Source: Acanthaster planci (lineage: Eukaryota; Echinodermata; Asteroidea; Valvatida; Acanthasteridae). Taken from it: a stretch of 64,000 nucleotides of DNA. Where the stretch lies: assembly GCF_001949145.1 (NCBI RefSeq), contig NW_019091415.1, positions 723,129 through 787,128 of the forward strand, read 5' to 3'. The stretch's first letter is position 1, and each line of letters starts with the position of its first letter. The translations under genes were made by a program, and so were the position numbers. Shown in pieces: positions 47,554 through 57,185 of this stretch. The notes under the pieces are model-generated. The model worked only from the letters and a program-made list of their open reading frames with translations. It was not told where the DNA came from and did not search any database.

Positions 47554-49741
47554 TCATAAGCTTTCGGGGAAAACACTGAGTATATATAAGTATATATATA
47601 TTCTCATAAAATGCTTTTTTAGGTGATGATACCACTTCTTGAAGCCAAAGTGATTTTCTAGTTTGATGTATTTTGTTAATGATCTGATTTTTTGTTGACA
47701 ACTGGAGCGTCAGATGTCAGTACAAGGAAAAATGGACAAAATGAGTGGTATTAAGCAAGAGAGACATTCTTGCACACCTGTACAGGCCTACTGTACTCTG
47801 GCATCTCAATGTAGATGGTCACCGTTCCTGTTTGTGTCATCAGTCGAGATAAAGCGTTTATAATTGTGTATCATCAGAGATGGATAACGCTCTCTGTGTC
47901 TCTTTGCGTAAACATTGAAACCAGGCTAAGGTTGTACAAGCCACAGAACTGGATATTACATTTTTGACAAGAGGTACATGTATGTTGTATGTAGCTTCAG
48001 GTAAGGGTAGGGTTTACACTTAAGTATACCAGTGCTTTACATTTTGTAATATTTTGCCATTATCTTCATGACAGCAGACAAACAATTATGAAGTTGAAGC
48101 TCAATCGCAACTACATGTATTCTAAATGAAAACTTAAAAAAACAAGTGCACCAAATTAGGAGAGTCCTATAAGAAAACTTTCTTTAGTTGTGTCGCCCTG
48201 TATATTTGGTTGCCATAGAAACAAGAGACACTACAGAAAGAGACATACATGTGTGAAAGTATATTCAATATATCAAGTACATGCATGGTCAAAATTCAAT
48301 GAGATTTGGTCAAGCTAAGACCAATTGAGGGTCCATCTTTTATCCCATGTTCTAAGAAATTATGCAAAAAATCCCGGTATATGCAGTTTGAAGAGATTTG
48401 AAGAAGCTTCTTGAGAGAGAGCAACTTTCTTTCTGTTAATATCTTTTTGCCTGCTCTTGGGGACATGCCAAGGATTAAAGAAATATTGGTGGAGGACAGT
48501 CTCGGAGGGAGAGAGCACTGTTATTCTCCTGGCTCAAGGGCTATGTTTTTCTTTCTAGAAATTAACCACTATATTATGTTTATGTATGGGAGTGACGAGG
48601 TCATTTATACATGGATGCACACAAGACAGTGAATTATGGCAATCTATTATGTTTTATAACATACATGTACCTTAATCCAAACTGTAAAGAAACTTTTAAA
48701 AGTTTTCTAATTTATCTGTTTTAACTCAGTTAACCATTAACTCAAAAGCAATTCAACAATTAAAGGAAGGATTTTAGTTTCTCTAGATTCAGTTTTTGAG
48801 TTGCTGCTTGCAGGCTGTTCTTGTCATTTGAGGGCACCATAACAAATCAAACAGTTTGCTGAGAGTGCTTGACCAGGCACCATGTGTACATCTGGAATTT
48901 ACAATGTTTGCACACTGGATGTCTTGGAAGTGCTCCCAATTCATGCTGCAACAAATTTCATGCACAAGTCTATTTCAGTAAACCACAAGTGATCGTTATT
49001 CAGCCTACCAAGACAGAAAAGCAGCAGGAAGTGTGCTATAACATTTGCTGATTTTCTGCTGATTTGCTTATTTTCTCACCAAAACTGTCTTAAATGTTAA
49101 CAAATTTTCTTTTGTTAACTACACGTATTTTATCTTAATCTTGAGAAAGACAGTCACAGTTATTTTAATTACAGGTTTTGCCTTTATACCGGCACAGCAA
49201 TAAATTCATGAATACTGTATACTCAGTGCTTGTCTGAGAACCTTTTTTCAAAGGGGTACCATAAGAAAATAAGCTACAATGCATTACAACGGACATTATT
49301 CAAAGACTTCACATGGGGGAGGGCACCTGGACATCCTTTGGGGGGTCAGGTGCCCCCCTCCCCATAGTTACACCACTGGAACCCAATGTGAATATTCAAA
49401 TCCATAGTCAGATTACTTAATCCAGATTTTAACTTTCTTAAACAATAAAAAAAAAATGCTTTATTATACAATGTATTTACATGATCTTTGTGGACTCGTA
49501 GGATCTTAGATCTTAGGCAACACTGGTGCAACTGCAAGTGCAATATTTAGCCAGAGCAGTAACTCGGAAAATTAGGGGAAAATGAATTGCCAATCTCCCA
49601 GCCTATCTGGGATTCCTTAGGCCTTCCCTAAAGGCTCAAAGGTCAAGTCTGCAATCAAATTGGAGAATGGATTATTATACCCATCAACATGCAGCACAAT
49701 TAAAACCTGGGCACTGACAAAACTATCTTAACATTTCTGGC
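47554..49741. other. Region upstream of CYP4, no gene seen
   Basis: This stretch could hold the non-coding first exon and promoter of the P450 gene, but no promoter element was clear. A GC-rich tract at 49330-49375 ending in CCATAGTTACACCACTGG resembles the terminus of a DNA transposon, without a partner end. Confidence 0.3.
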
Positions 49742-49871
49742 AGCGAAAATTTAACCAGCGTAGACAGCCGAAAGTATCTTGGGATCTGCATTACCAACAA
49801 TCTATCGTGGAAGAAACATATATCTGAAACATGTAAGAGAGCACAGAGAGTACTGAACATTTCTGTGGAAT
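49742..49871 (+). pseudogene. Second LINE reverse-transcriptase fragment
   Basis: One open frame reads SENLTSVDSRKYLGICITNN then LSWKKHISETCKRAQRVLN. The KYLGIxIxxxLSWxxHI..(K)RA pattern is characteristic of CR1/Jockey-type retrotransposon reverse transcriptases just after the palm. Stops lie immediately upstream, and only about 43 codons remain. Confidence 0.7.
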
Positions 49872-50419
49872 GCTGGTTAACTCATACCGATGCCAACTCG
49901 TACGCATGTATGCAGACCGACTCATATGCATGCCGCCTCATACATCAACCAACTCATTTGCCAACCAACTTGTATGCCAACCAACTTATACGCCAACAAT
50001 CTTATTGCATGCATAGTTGACTTCATGCACGCGCAATTATGTACTTGGAATACATGTACCTTCAGCTTTCTGCAAAGGTACAAAAAATGGAGACTCTGAA
50101 ACTCATTTTGATGCAAAAGATATTTGAAGCGAGATTTTTAGAGCAAAAGGTAGCTTTTCTTTTCATGCGATCTGGACCTACGAAAAAAACAGAACAGGAT
50201 TTTGAAGAATGTTTTATGTACCTGGGCAAATTTTTTTCTTGATTTTTTTTGGGTGCTACTATTTTATCTATCAGTATTTTTAGATTGATTGATTTCCTAC
50301 CTAAACATACAAATTCTCATTTTTTTTGGGGGGGGAAAGAATGTTGCTCTGAAAAGAGCCTTTCTATAATGTGAAAGGAACAGTCTCTTTTGAAAATGCA
50401 TGGCTCTAAAAACAGCCGT

Positions 50420-51738
50420 TGGGGTTTGTGTTCTTGGGTTCTTGAAACAGCTGGACTGTGCAGATGGCTGCAAGTGAATAGAACTTAGCCCTGGTGGCTG
50501 CTCATAGCTGGAATCTGCCTGGCACTCCTCTGCTGGATGTGGCACATCTTGGATTCTCTTACAAGAACCATCTGGATGCTGACCAGCTTGGCCTCTGCAT
50601 GTAGAGGTGGGATGATCTGGTACATGTATCCTCCAGATCTTCCAGCCTTGAGGTTCAACCTGCAATGCCACCCCTCTACCGGTACATCGTTGATGGTGCG
50701 AATGCTATGCTTAAAGATTGACCAGTGCTTCAGAGGTCAAACACAGCTGTTGATCCAAGTACTTCAGACATGTTGGAGGTACTCAAACAGATGGCTCAGG
50801 AGGGGTTCGTTGACTTTGTTCTTGAGCTTGATGAAGGAGGGCTGGATATGTTCATGAGGTAGGAATGGAAGAGCCATCAACTTCTGCATGGTGCACAGCA
50901 CGCTAAGCCAGGGCAATGGCCTCTGTTCCAGATTGCTTGGATCAAGTGGAACAAGCACCATTGAATGTGACGATCAGGGAGAATAGCTCAAAGTACTGAC
51001 CACAGTCCAGACCCAAATCCACCACAAAAGGCTGGATATTGCTTTTGTAGTCCATGTTCTAATTACACAAAGGTGTGGATACTCAGCAGCTAGGTGAAAG
51101 GCTTGTGGACAGCATTGAAAGTACCATCAATGTACCAGGTCTCGGCTTAATCAAGAATGATGCCTTATTCTGGGGTCATGAAGAGCAAGTGTCTTTCTTT
51201 GTCAATGATAATGTTCTTGACTAAGAAGTCCACAAGGATGAAATCAGTAGCCAGTTGAAACTAGAGATCAGTGGGATTTTGCAGCCTTGCTTCATGATGG
51301 GCTTTGCTGCCACCTCTTGGTATACTTGTAGCCTCGGTTATCCATCAGAATTAGCTTTCCTCGCTGAGTACCCCTTTCCAAAATCTTGTAAGTGACAACA
51401 AGGTCTTGACCAGCATTAGAGATGACTTCTGGGACAGACTCGTTGGCAATGCTTTCCTCCTTGGGCAGCTGAGGGATCTGAAATCTACCAGAGACTTCAA
51501 ACAACGCGTTGGACTCCTCTTCACTACAAAGGGCATGCTCGTCCACTTCCATTACATCTTCACAAATTCCAGGTGGAGAAAGTGCTTGGGCAGATGCTCT
51601 GGTACTTTCTCCAACTGGAATCGCAGACTCGTCAGTAAAAAACAAGGCACATGTCGCACAATGCCACGATGCAAGCTCAGAGTTGTTCATGAACCATTCA
51701 TAGTCTGCAGCAGAGAATTCTGTGTCACTTGTCAGCAC
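50420..51738 (-). pseudogene. MULE transposase relic with FLYWCH-like domain
   Basis: Read on -, the order matches MULE-type transposases. A 148-codon frame (51738-51292) ends in a FLYWCH-like start (ERGTQRGKLILMDNRGYKYT). Then, past stops, come RHLLFMTP and ETWYIDGTFNAVHKPF at about 51146-51094, the first catalytic Asp block. QWCLFHLIQAIW at about 50966-50930 is the Cx..H block. Next are KLMALPFLPHEHIQP (about 50890) and, in yet another frame, the R/K-rich tail near 50600. Several stops and frameshifts make it inactive. The N-terminal part, containing WHCATCALFF, was not matched to a known domain. Confidence 0.7.
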
Positions 51739-52067
51739 GCTTGTTTCCTCCCTCCACTTAGTTTCTTTTATTGTTCAGGGCCAAACACTTTTGTGATGGA
51801 AACAAGATGTCTGATGTAATTCTTCTGTTATTCAATCATCTAATGCAGAAGTAGGAGCAGTGAAATTCGTGCATTCTGAGTTTTCCCAAGAATTGAAACC
51901 CATAAAGGTGAAGCCAGCGCTGAATGAAGACCATCCTGATGCTCATTAGCTTGCTACTTTTTTTTAAAGCCAGATTCAAGAACTTAAGTTTGGTTTACAC
52001 AGTTGTTACACCCCAGGTGACCTATACAAGTCACCGTGAGGGTGCACATTAAAATTATGACTCCAAA

Positions 52068-52148
52068 CTGTAAAAGAAGGAAACAGGTAGGCACTTGTAG
52101 GGCATGTGTTGGGGTCGATGTTACTTCGACAACGCATGGAGTCAGAGT
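52068..52148. repeat. 81-bp direct repeat, copy 1
   Basis: CTGTAAAAGAAGGAAACAGG through CGCATGGAGTCAGAGT is identical to 52777-52857. Flanks are unrelated on both sides. See the second copy, whose left edge coincides with a splice-donor-like boundary. Confidence 0.9.
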
Positions 52149-52776
52149 CTAAACTTAAATACATTATCTGTTACTTACTACTAATAAATCTAATCCTAGA
52201 GATTACCAAAAATCGATACTACGCACACCGTGGTCCCAGTATCAAACATTCAGTATCGATTCTTCAGTATCGATTCTTTACACGAAACTATAACTGTCCA
52301 CACTATAACAAGAAACATGAACACCTTAGGTTCCAATCCAAATCTATCAGTTGGTCAATTAGGCTACAGCATGCTCTGTACTGGATTCGCGTTTTGACCT
52401 GTTACACTCCACTCAAATTAGCATGGCCAAAGGGCCTAATTCAGGCTGTATCTACCACACGCCTGAAAAAGTTCGCTGATACAAATATGCACTGAATTCA
52501 CTCCCCAGTGGGCCTAGTTATTAAAAGTTAGAAAAATCAAAGTGCGGGTTTAGGCGAGCCCTGATTCACTTCATGTCCCTGCGTGTTGCATAATGTCGTA
52601 GTGGTAAGAAATCTTCATGCCACATGATACATGCCTAACTTGCCAACAAGTAATTACTGACCCGTCAAAGACTCATCCTAGTTGCCATTACATAAAAATC
52701 TAAACAATATAAATCACTTGTCTACTTATTAAGGACCTCATAGATTGGCATGAAAAGAAAGAAGAGCATTACATAC

Positions 52777-52969
52777 CTGTAAAAGAAGGAAACAGGTAGG
52801 CACTTGTAGGGCATGTGTTGGGGTCGATGTTACTTCGACAACGCATGGAGTCAGAGTGACTCAGAACAAAGACTCCACACATGGCCCACATGTGACCACA
52901 CTGCCTTTCAGGAAGCATTACATAACACCGTGCTACTTCTTCTCTAAGCCGTTTCCTGTCCATCACCAC
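52777..52969 (-). CDS. Exon-like ORF of unknown gene
   Basis: On -, an ATG at 52969 opens 64 codons (MVMDRKRLREEVARCYVMLP, then ERQCGHMWAMCGVFV) that end at a CAG|GTATGT donor-like boundary at 52777. The peptide is Cys-rich in its second half and not recognised. The last 81 nt of this exon-like segment are duplicated at 52068-52148. No partner exon was identified, so it could be a real first exon or a chance frame. Confidence 0.25.
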
Positions 52970-53122
52970 TCCTACACTGAACAGTTGTAGGATTCCACTG
53001 TACTAGCAGCAAGCACAACCATAGAAAATGGGGGGGGGGCATGTTCTTGAGATAAACAATGTGTACCTATTTCAGGCCCCTACACAGTGATTTTATTTTG
53101 TCACAACTAACTAAAAGTTGAG
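52858..53122. other. Spacer left of the Polinton-type island
   Basis: Apart from the exon-like frame it holds only a poly-G tract at about 53031-53039. No terminal inverted repeat of a Polinton was found here, so the island's left boundary is undefined. Confidence 0.35.
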
Positions 53123-54449
53123 TTGATATTTCAAAGTATAGAATTCAGTAGGGTTAATGGTATCAATGAAAGTTGCTTTATGATGAGTCAATCATTACCC
53201 ATGGGTGAGTTTCAGTGGCTTAAAAACTTAGGCAAGTTTACTCCTGAGTTTATTCTTAAAATTCCACCAAATGACACGTGTGGGTACATGTTTGAGGTCA
53301 CCTTAGACTACCCGCAGCACATGTCAAACACAACAACTTCCCGCTAGCGCCTGAAAATATGTCAATTCCAAATGAATGGTTTTCAAGCTACAAACAAAAT
53401 TTAATTAGCAAAGGCGAGCAAGTAACCTCTGTAGACAAACTCGTGGCCACTTTAGGCACAAAACATAAATACTTAGTTCATTGTCGTATGTTGCAAAAGT
53501 ACCTGGAACTCGGCCTCCAGTTAAAAGAGGTACACCTTGTAATGTCGTTTAAACAGTGGCCTTGGATGAAGAGCTACATCGATAAATATACCGAATTGCG
53601 TAAATTAGCTAAGTCCGATTTCGAGAAAGACTTCTTCAAACTGATGAACAATTCAGTTTTTGGCAAGACGATGGAAATGTCAGATTCCAAATGGACGGGT
53701 GTTTATTGAGAGACGTACAAGACACAGATAAGTACAAAAAATTGACCTTTAAACTGAATTACAAATCGACGGTTCCGTTTAAAGAGTGCGACCTTTCATT
53801 CGTGGAAATGTATCGCGTAAAGACCAAGCTGAACAAGCCTATTTACTGCAGCGTAAGCGTGCTCGACTTATCTAAAACTTTGATGTACGACTTTTATTAA
53901 AATGAGATAAAATTCAATTTCGGCGATAAAGTAAATTTACTTTACACGGATACGGACAGTTCACTCGTTCAGATCCAAACTGAAAATTTAACCAAGTACC
54001 TGCATAACAAATGCGAGCTACATGTATTTGACTGTAGCAATTACCCACCTGGCCATAAACTTCACGATCCCAAAAACAAAAAAGTCATAGGCAAGATGAA
54101 AGACGAATTTGGAGGTAAGGTCATTTTGGAAGTCGTTTGCATTAGACCTAAGATGTATTCGATTTTAACAGAAGATCAAAATTTAAAGAAGGCAAAAAGC
54201 GTCACTAAGGTCGTAACCCAGAAACGATTGTCGCACGAGATGTATAAAAGCTGCCTATTTTAACGGGCGCAGCATTTAAATAAAGAGCTGTTATTTAGAT
54301 CAGATAAACATCAAGTGTACACCATCAGGCAAAATAAGTTAAGCCTCTCGCCATTAGACACTAAACGTTATATATTACCAAACGACATAGACATGTTAGC
54401 TTACGGACATTATTTAGCTGGTGGTAATTTGGTATCCTCAGGTACGACT
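53123..54449 (+). pseudogene. Broken DNA polymerase B (Polinton/adintovirus type)
   Basis: This is a remnant of a protein-primed family B polymerase such as those of Mavericks/Polintons and related virus-like elements. Visible in order on +: an MSQSLPMGEF block (just after motif A), a LDYPQH block, the motif B region KLMNNSVFGKTME (about 53640-53680), LDLSKTLMYDFY, and motif C YTDTDS (about 53941-53958), then KVIGKMKDE, RPKMYSIL and the C-terminal DTKRYI/LAYGHY region. The entire N-terminal half, including the exonuclease and the motif A aspartate, is absent. Breaks: frameshifts near 53335 and 53690, in-frame stops at about 53898 and 54261. It cannot make an active enzyme. Confidence 0.85.
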
Positions 54450-54714
54450 TGAAGCTCTTCTTTGACGAAACTTCTATTTGGCCCGTTTAACAGATAGTAC
54501 AAAGTGGGCCCCGTTTTTAATTTTTTAACCCCGGCTAGCTTACACTGACTGGTACGCTTCTCCACTTGACAAACGTCCACTGACCAAATTGGATCTGTTG
54601 CCCTTCTGACGGTGCCTCCCTCCTGTTCACCCGCGTAATATAGGTACCGAACAACCATGTCCGGGGGAAGTTCTCTTTGGGTTGTTTTAGGAAGTGCACT
54701 CGGTATTTGTTTCA
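54410..54714 (-). pseudogene. Integrase C-terminal fragment
   Basis: About 100 open codons on -, without an ATG and bounded upstream by a TAA. The segment VVRYLYYAGEQEGGTVRRAT, then DPIWSVDVCQVEK and YYLLNGPNRSFVKEELQVVP, resembles the C-terminal chromodomain-like end of retroviral-type integrases encoded by Polinton-like elements. The catalytic core (DDE) is missing. It ends in a TAA at 54412-54410 and overlaps the tail of the convergent polymerase remnant by about 40 nt. Its upstream edge abuts the stop codon of the cysteine-array ORF. Confidence 0.6.
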
Positions 54715-55581
54715 CTTACTTGGTGGTGGTTCTTCTACTTCTTCGTCATAGTTAATCATTAAGCCAAGTTTTTGAGCTTGCTCTTTTAATTCGGTTTCTG
54801 GATCAGGGTAGGACTCGTTTGGTCTTCTTAGTCTCATCTTATAATAGTGATCAAAACCATATTCATCCCATTCAAATGCTAAATGTGATTTGCCTTCTAA
54901 ATTTTCGCAGTTGATGCAACAATAACAACTATAACAATTTGTACAATCGGTACAGTTTCCACAATCGTAGCATCTTTCACAATTTTCACATCCAATATAA
55001 TTGTGGCATCTTTCGCATCCAATACAATCATGACAGTCGGTACAACCATAAAAATCATCAGGCAATTCTTCGGGTTCATATCCATCAGGTAATTCTCTGG
55101 TTTCGTCAATCATTAGACCCAATTCTTCCAAGTCTTTGTCAAAGTCTGTTTTTACTTTGGGTAAAGGGTCATTTGGCATAATTAATATAAGTCTTTTATA
55201 AACGCTATTTATAAATATTAAAAAATCTTTATCGCTCTGGTTCGTACAATTGATACAATAAGTACAGTTGGAACAATCAATGCATTCGATACAACTTTCA
55301 CAAGATTTACAGTTCCAACAACTATCACATTCCTGACAAGATTTACAATTAGAACAATTGGTGCATCCTTCGCAACGTGTGCGATTCCTGCAGTCCTGGC
55401 ATAAATAAATATGGCGACAATTTGAACAGTTGTTAGAATCACTGCCGTCTATTACCTTAACAGACGCGTTTACGTTTTTGCAAAAGTGACAATTGACATT
55501 GTTTGGTTTTTCCATCTCTAATTTTATACAAGGTTTTAAAATATTTTTTTCATTTTTTCTCAAATCTTCATTGTTTTGCAT
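54712..55581 (-). CDS. Protein with two every-third-residue cysteine arrays
   Basis: Intact 289-codon ORF, ATG at 55581-55579, TGA at 54714-54712. Residues 31-64 have spaced CxxC pairs. From C70 to C112 every third residue is Cys (15 in register), e.g. CEGCTNCSNCKSCQEC. A linker (113-179) follows, then a second array with C180-C192 and C198-C225 in register plus an extra C221. Each array is followed by a similar acidic stretch ending LGLMIDE or LGLMINYDE, so the protein is a tandem duplication of one module. No signal peptide or membrane segment is evident. It sits on the same strand as, and directly upstream of, the integrase fragment in the Polinton-type island. I know no function: metal binding, a disulfide-free solenoid or a structural role are possibilities only. 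It is notable that this ORF is intact while its neighbours are broken. Confidence 0.75.
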   Translation of the reverse strand: MQNNEDLRKNEKNILKPCIKLEMEKPNNVNCHFCKNVNASVKVIDGSDSNNCSNCRHIYLCQDCRNRTRCEGCTNCSNCKSCQECDSCWNCKSCESCIECIDCSNCTYCINCTNQSDKDFLIFINSVYKRLILIMPNDPLPKVKTDFDKDLEELGLMIDETRELPDGYEPEELPDDFYGCTDCHDCIGCERCHNYIGCENCERCYDCGNCTDCTNCYSCYCCINCENLEGKSHLAFEWDEYGFDHYYKMRLRRPNESYPDPETELKEQAQKLGLMINYDEEVEEPPPSK

Positions 55582-55622
55582 TTCTAGTTTTCACAAATCT
55601 CCAAAATAAATCTCATTTATTC

Positions 55623-55820
55623 TCAATCTTCAAACTCGTCTTCAAAATCAAATCCACTAAACACTTGTAGCACAGATTTATTTGAACAACATTGAACCAT
55701 GAGTACCATGGTATACATCTTTTGGGTGAATAAAAGATTGCGCGTCACAACTCTTATCGGTAAATTTCTGGATATTTGATGAGTCAATAGGTCTTTTTCG
55801 GTGATAAAATAGAGAAGCAT
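55623..55820 (-). CDS. Small ORF in Polinton-type island
   Basis: 65 codons on - (MLLYFITEKDLLTHQISRNL to an acidic C-terminus FDFEDEFED), ending 42 nt before the start of the cysteine-array ORF on the same strand. It could be a small structural protein or the 3' end of a longer gene whose 5' part is disrupted. No family recognised. Base composition resembles the neighbouring island genes. Confidence 0.35.
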   Translation of the reverse strand: MLLYFITEKDLLTHQISRNLPIRVVTRNLLFTQKMYTMVLMVQCCSNKSVLQVFSGFDFEDEFED

Positions 55821-55879
55821 GGGGATCTATTTTACATACATTCGGTTCTTGGCAGTGTAAGGTGGTTTAACCACGTACT

Positions 55880-56321
55880 CTATTTTATAAGGTCATCAAT
55901 TTCGCGACTGGCTTTGTAGGCGTTTATGGTATTAGACGGAATGTTAGACCCGATGGCGACTTGAGATTCAATAAACCTATAAACAGCTAAATCTATGTGA
56001 TCGAGTACATTTGCAGTAGGTTGCTCGATTTGGTAGCATATTTGGCGGCCCTTGATATTTTCGGGGGTTTTGTACCGTATTTATCCAGCAGGTTTATGCC
56101 CTAACAGGGTTCGATCGTCATAATTAACAGGCTTTTTCTCATCCGTTGTAGTGACAAAAAATAGACGAGCTGCAGACAGAAGCATGTTTATTGTCTTTAA
56201 TCACGGGTTTTGAAATAATTAATTTACTCGGGTCAAAAGGACCAAAGGTGACGTGGGGATCACAGTTGTCGGCATTGAGACGCTCATGATCGTCGGTTAC
56301 GATGTAGGTTTGGTTGGACAT
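55880..56321 (-). pseudogene. Broken ORF of unknown function, Polinton-type island
   Basis: On -, an ATG at 56321 opens 60 codons (MSNQTYIVTDDHERLNADNC...) that end early after a probable frameshift near 56165. The next frame stays coding-like from there, through one in-frame stop near 56086, to a TAG at 55882-55880, with stretches such as NVLDHIDLAVYRF and AIGSNIPSNTINAYK. Together this is about 145 codons of one decayed gene. A TATATAAAAA tract lies 4-14 nt before the ATG. I do not recognise the product. It is co-directional with the cysteine-array and small ORFs. Confidence 0.5.
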
Positions 56322-56339
56322 TGTTTTTATATATAGTCC

Positions 56340-56605
56340 GCTTATTTAAGGCGGTTGTAAACTGTCAGAAGTCACGAGGGGAATTCCCTGTTCGTGCAGA
56401 GAGGAAGTAGAAGTCACAAGTTCAGGCCGGGCAAGTCGAGACTTGTAGCGACCGGGAAAGCAAGGGGAAGTCCCCTTATGTGCAGTAGAAGCGCCCGGGT
56501 TATATGTGCGGTAAAAAAGTCGGGGTCAAAGGTCAAGGCAGGTGAAGTGGAAAACCCAGGCACTGTGGGCAGTGGAGAGTGAGGAAACAGAGTGAGGAAG
56601 GGGGG
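56340..56605 (+). mobile_element. Retroelement 3' region with polypurine tract
   Basis: This purine-rich and comparatively GC-rich segment is unlike its surroundings. It ends in GAGTGAGGAAGGGGGG, a good polypurine tract, directly before TGACATC. It looks like the last part of an LTR retrotransposon internal region. No gag or pol was found, so the element is truncated at its left against the Polinton-type island. Confidence 0.45.
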
Positions 56606-57185
56606 TGACATCAAACTGTCAGTTTCCTTACTATTTCAGAATCTTCATTTTTAATTTTGATAACTTTTTCATTTCCTGTATACATGTATATCCTGTTTGC
56701 CATTTCTTAGACATATTACTCATTGCATTTTCCTTGTAAGAGTACATCCACACAGTGTCTTGTACAGTGTATATTGCTCCGCCTATTTGGCCTTGTTAGC
56801 CCAGAGGCTGTGGCACACTTCAGCATGCTTCATTTAAGCTTGTACTATCATCCACCAAGGACTTTGTTTTAAGGTGAAATTATTCATTCACAGTCATTGT
56901 TCTAAGAATCCAGCTAAGACATGTGACTATAAGACTTTCCTTTCTTAAGTTTTGTGACTTTAACTACATCCTGTTTCTAACCGTATATATGTCCTGCATC
57001 ATTGTACAGCTCCTCAGTATCCAGTATGCAGTATCCAGTGCCCAGTATCCAGATCCAGTAAGCAGTATTAGTCTGCTTTTCAATTCTCCAATTCAGTCAA
57101 CAGTTAGCTTACAATTCTATCGCAACCTTCTTGGTCATTCTTGCGAATAAAGTTGGCAACAACACTAAATCAACACTGACTCTCA
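56606..57185 (+). mobile_element. Candidate long terminal repeat
   Basis: It begins TGACATC immediately after the polypurine tract. It carries degenerate CAGTATCC repeats near 57013-57070 and an AATAAA signal at 57146-57151, and is proposed to end in CTCA near 57185. A partner LTR is not in the window. The right end is a guess from the position of the polyadenylation signal. The superfamily cannot be assigned. Confidence 0.4.

Noticed and set aside
47239-47701. Long Val/Cys/Phe/Leu-rich (+) and Asn/Lys/Gln/Thr-rich (-) frames
   Set aside because: These are products of the (TTTG)n microsatellite and the tRNA-SINE B-box segment, not genes.
49330-49380. Terminus of a DNA transposon (CCATAGTTACACCACTGG)
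   Set aside because: It resembles known element ends, but no partner inverted end or target duplication was found.
53123-54449. Cellular or mitochondrial DNA polymerase gene
   Set aside because: Motifs match transposon/virus-like protein-primed polymerases, an integrase fragment lies adjacent, and the frame is broken.
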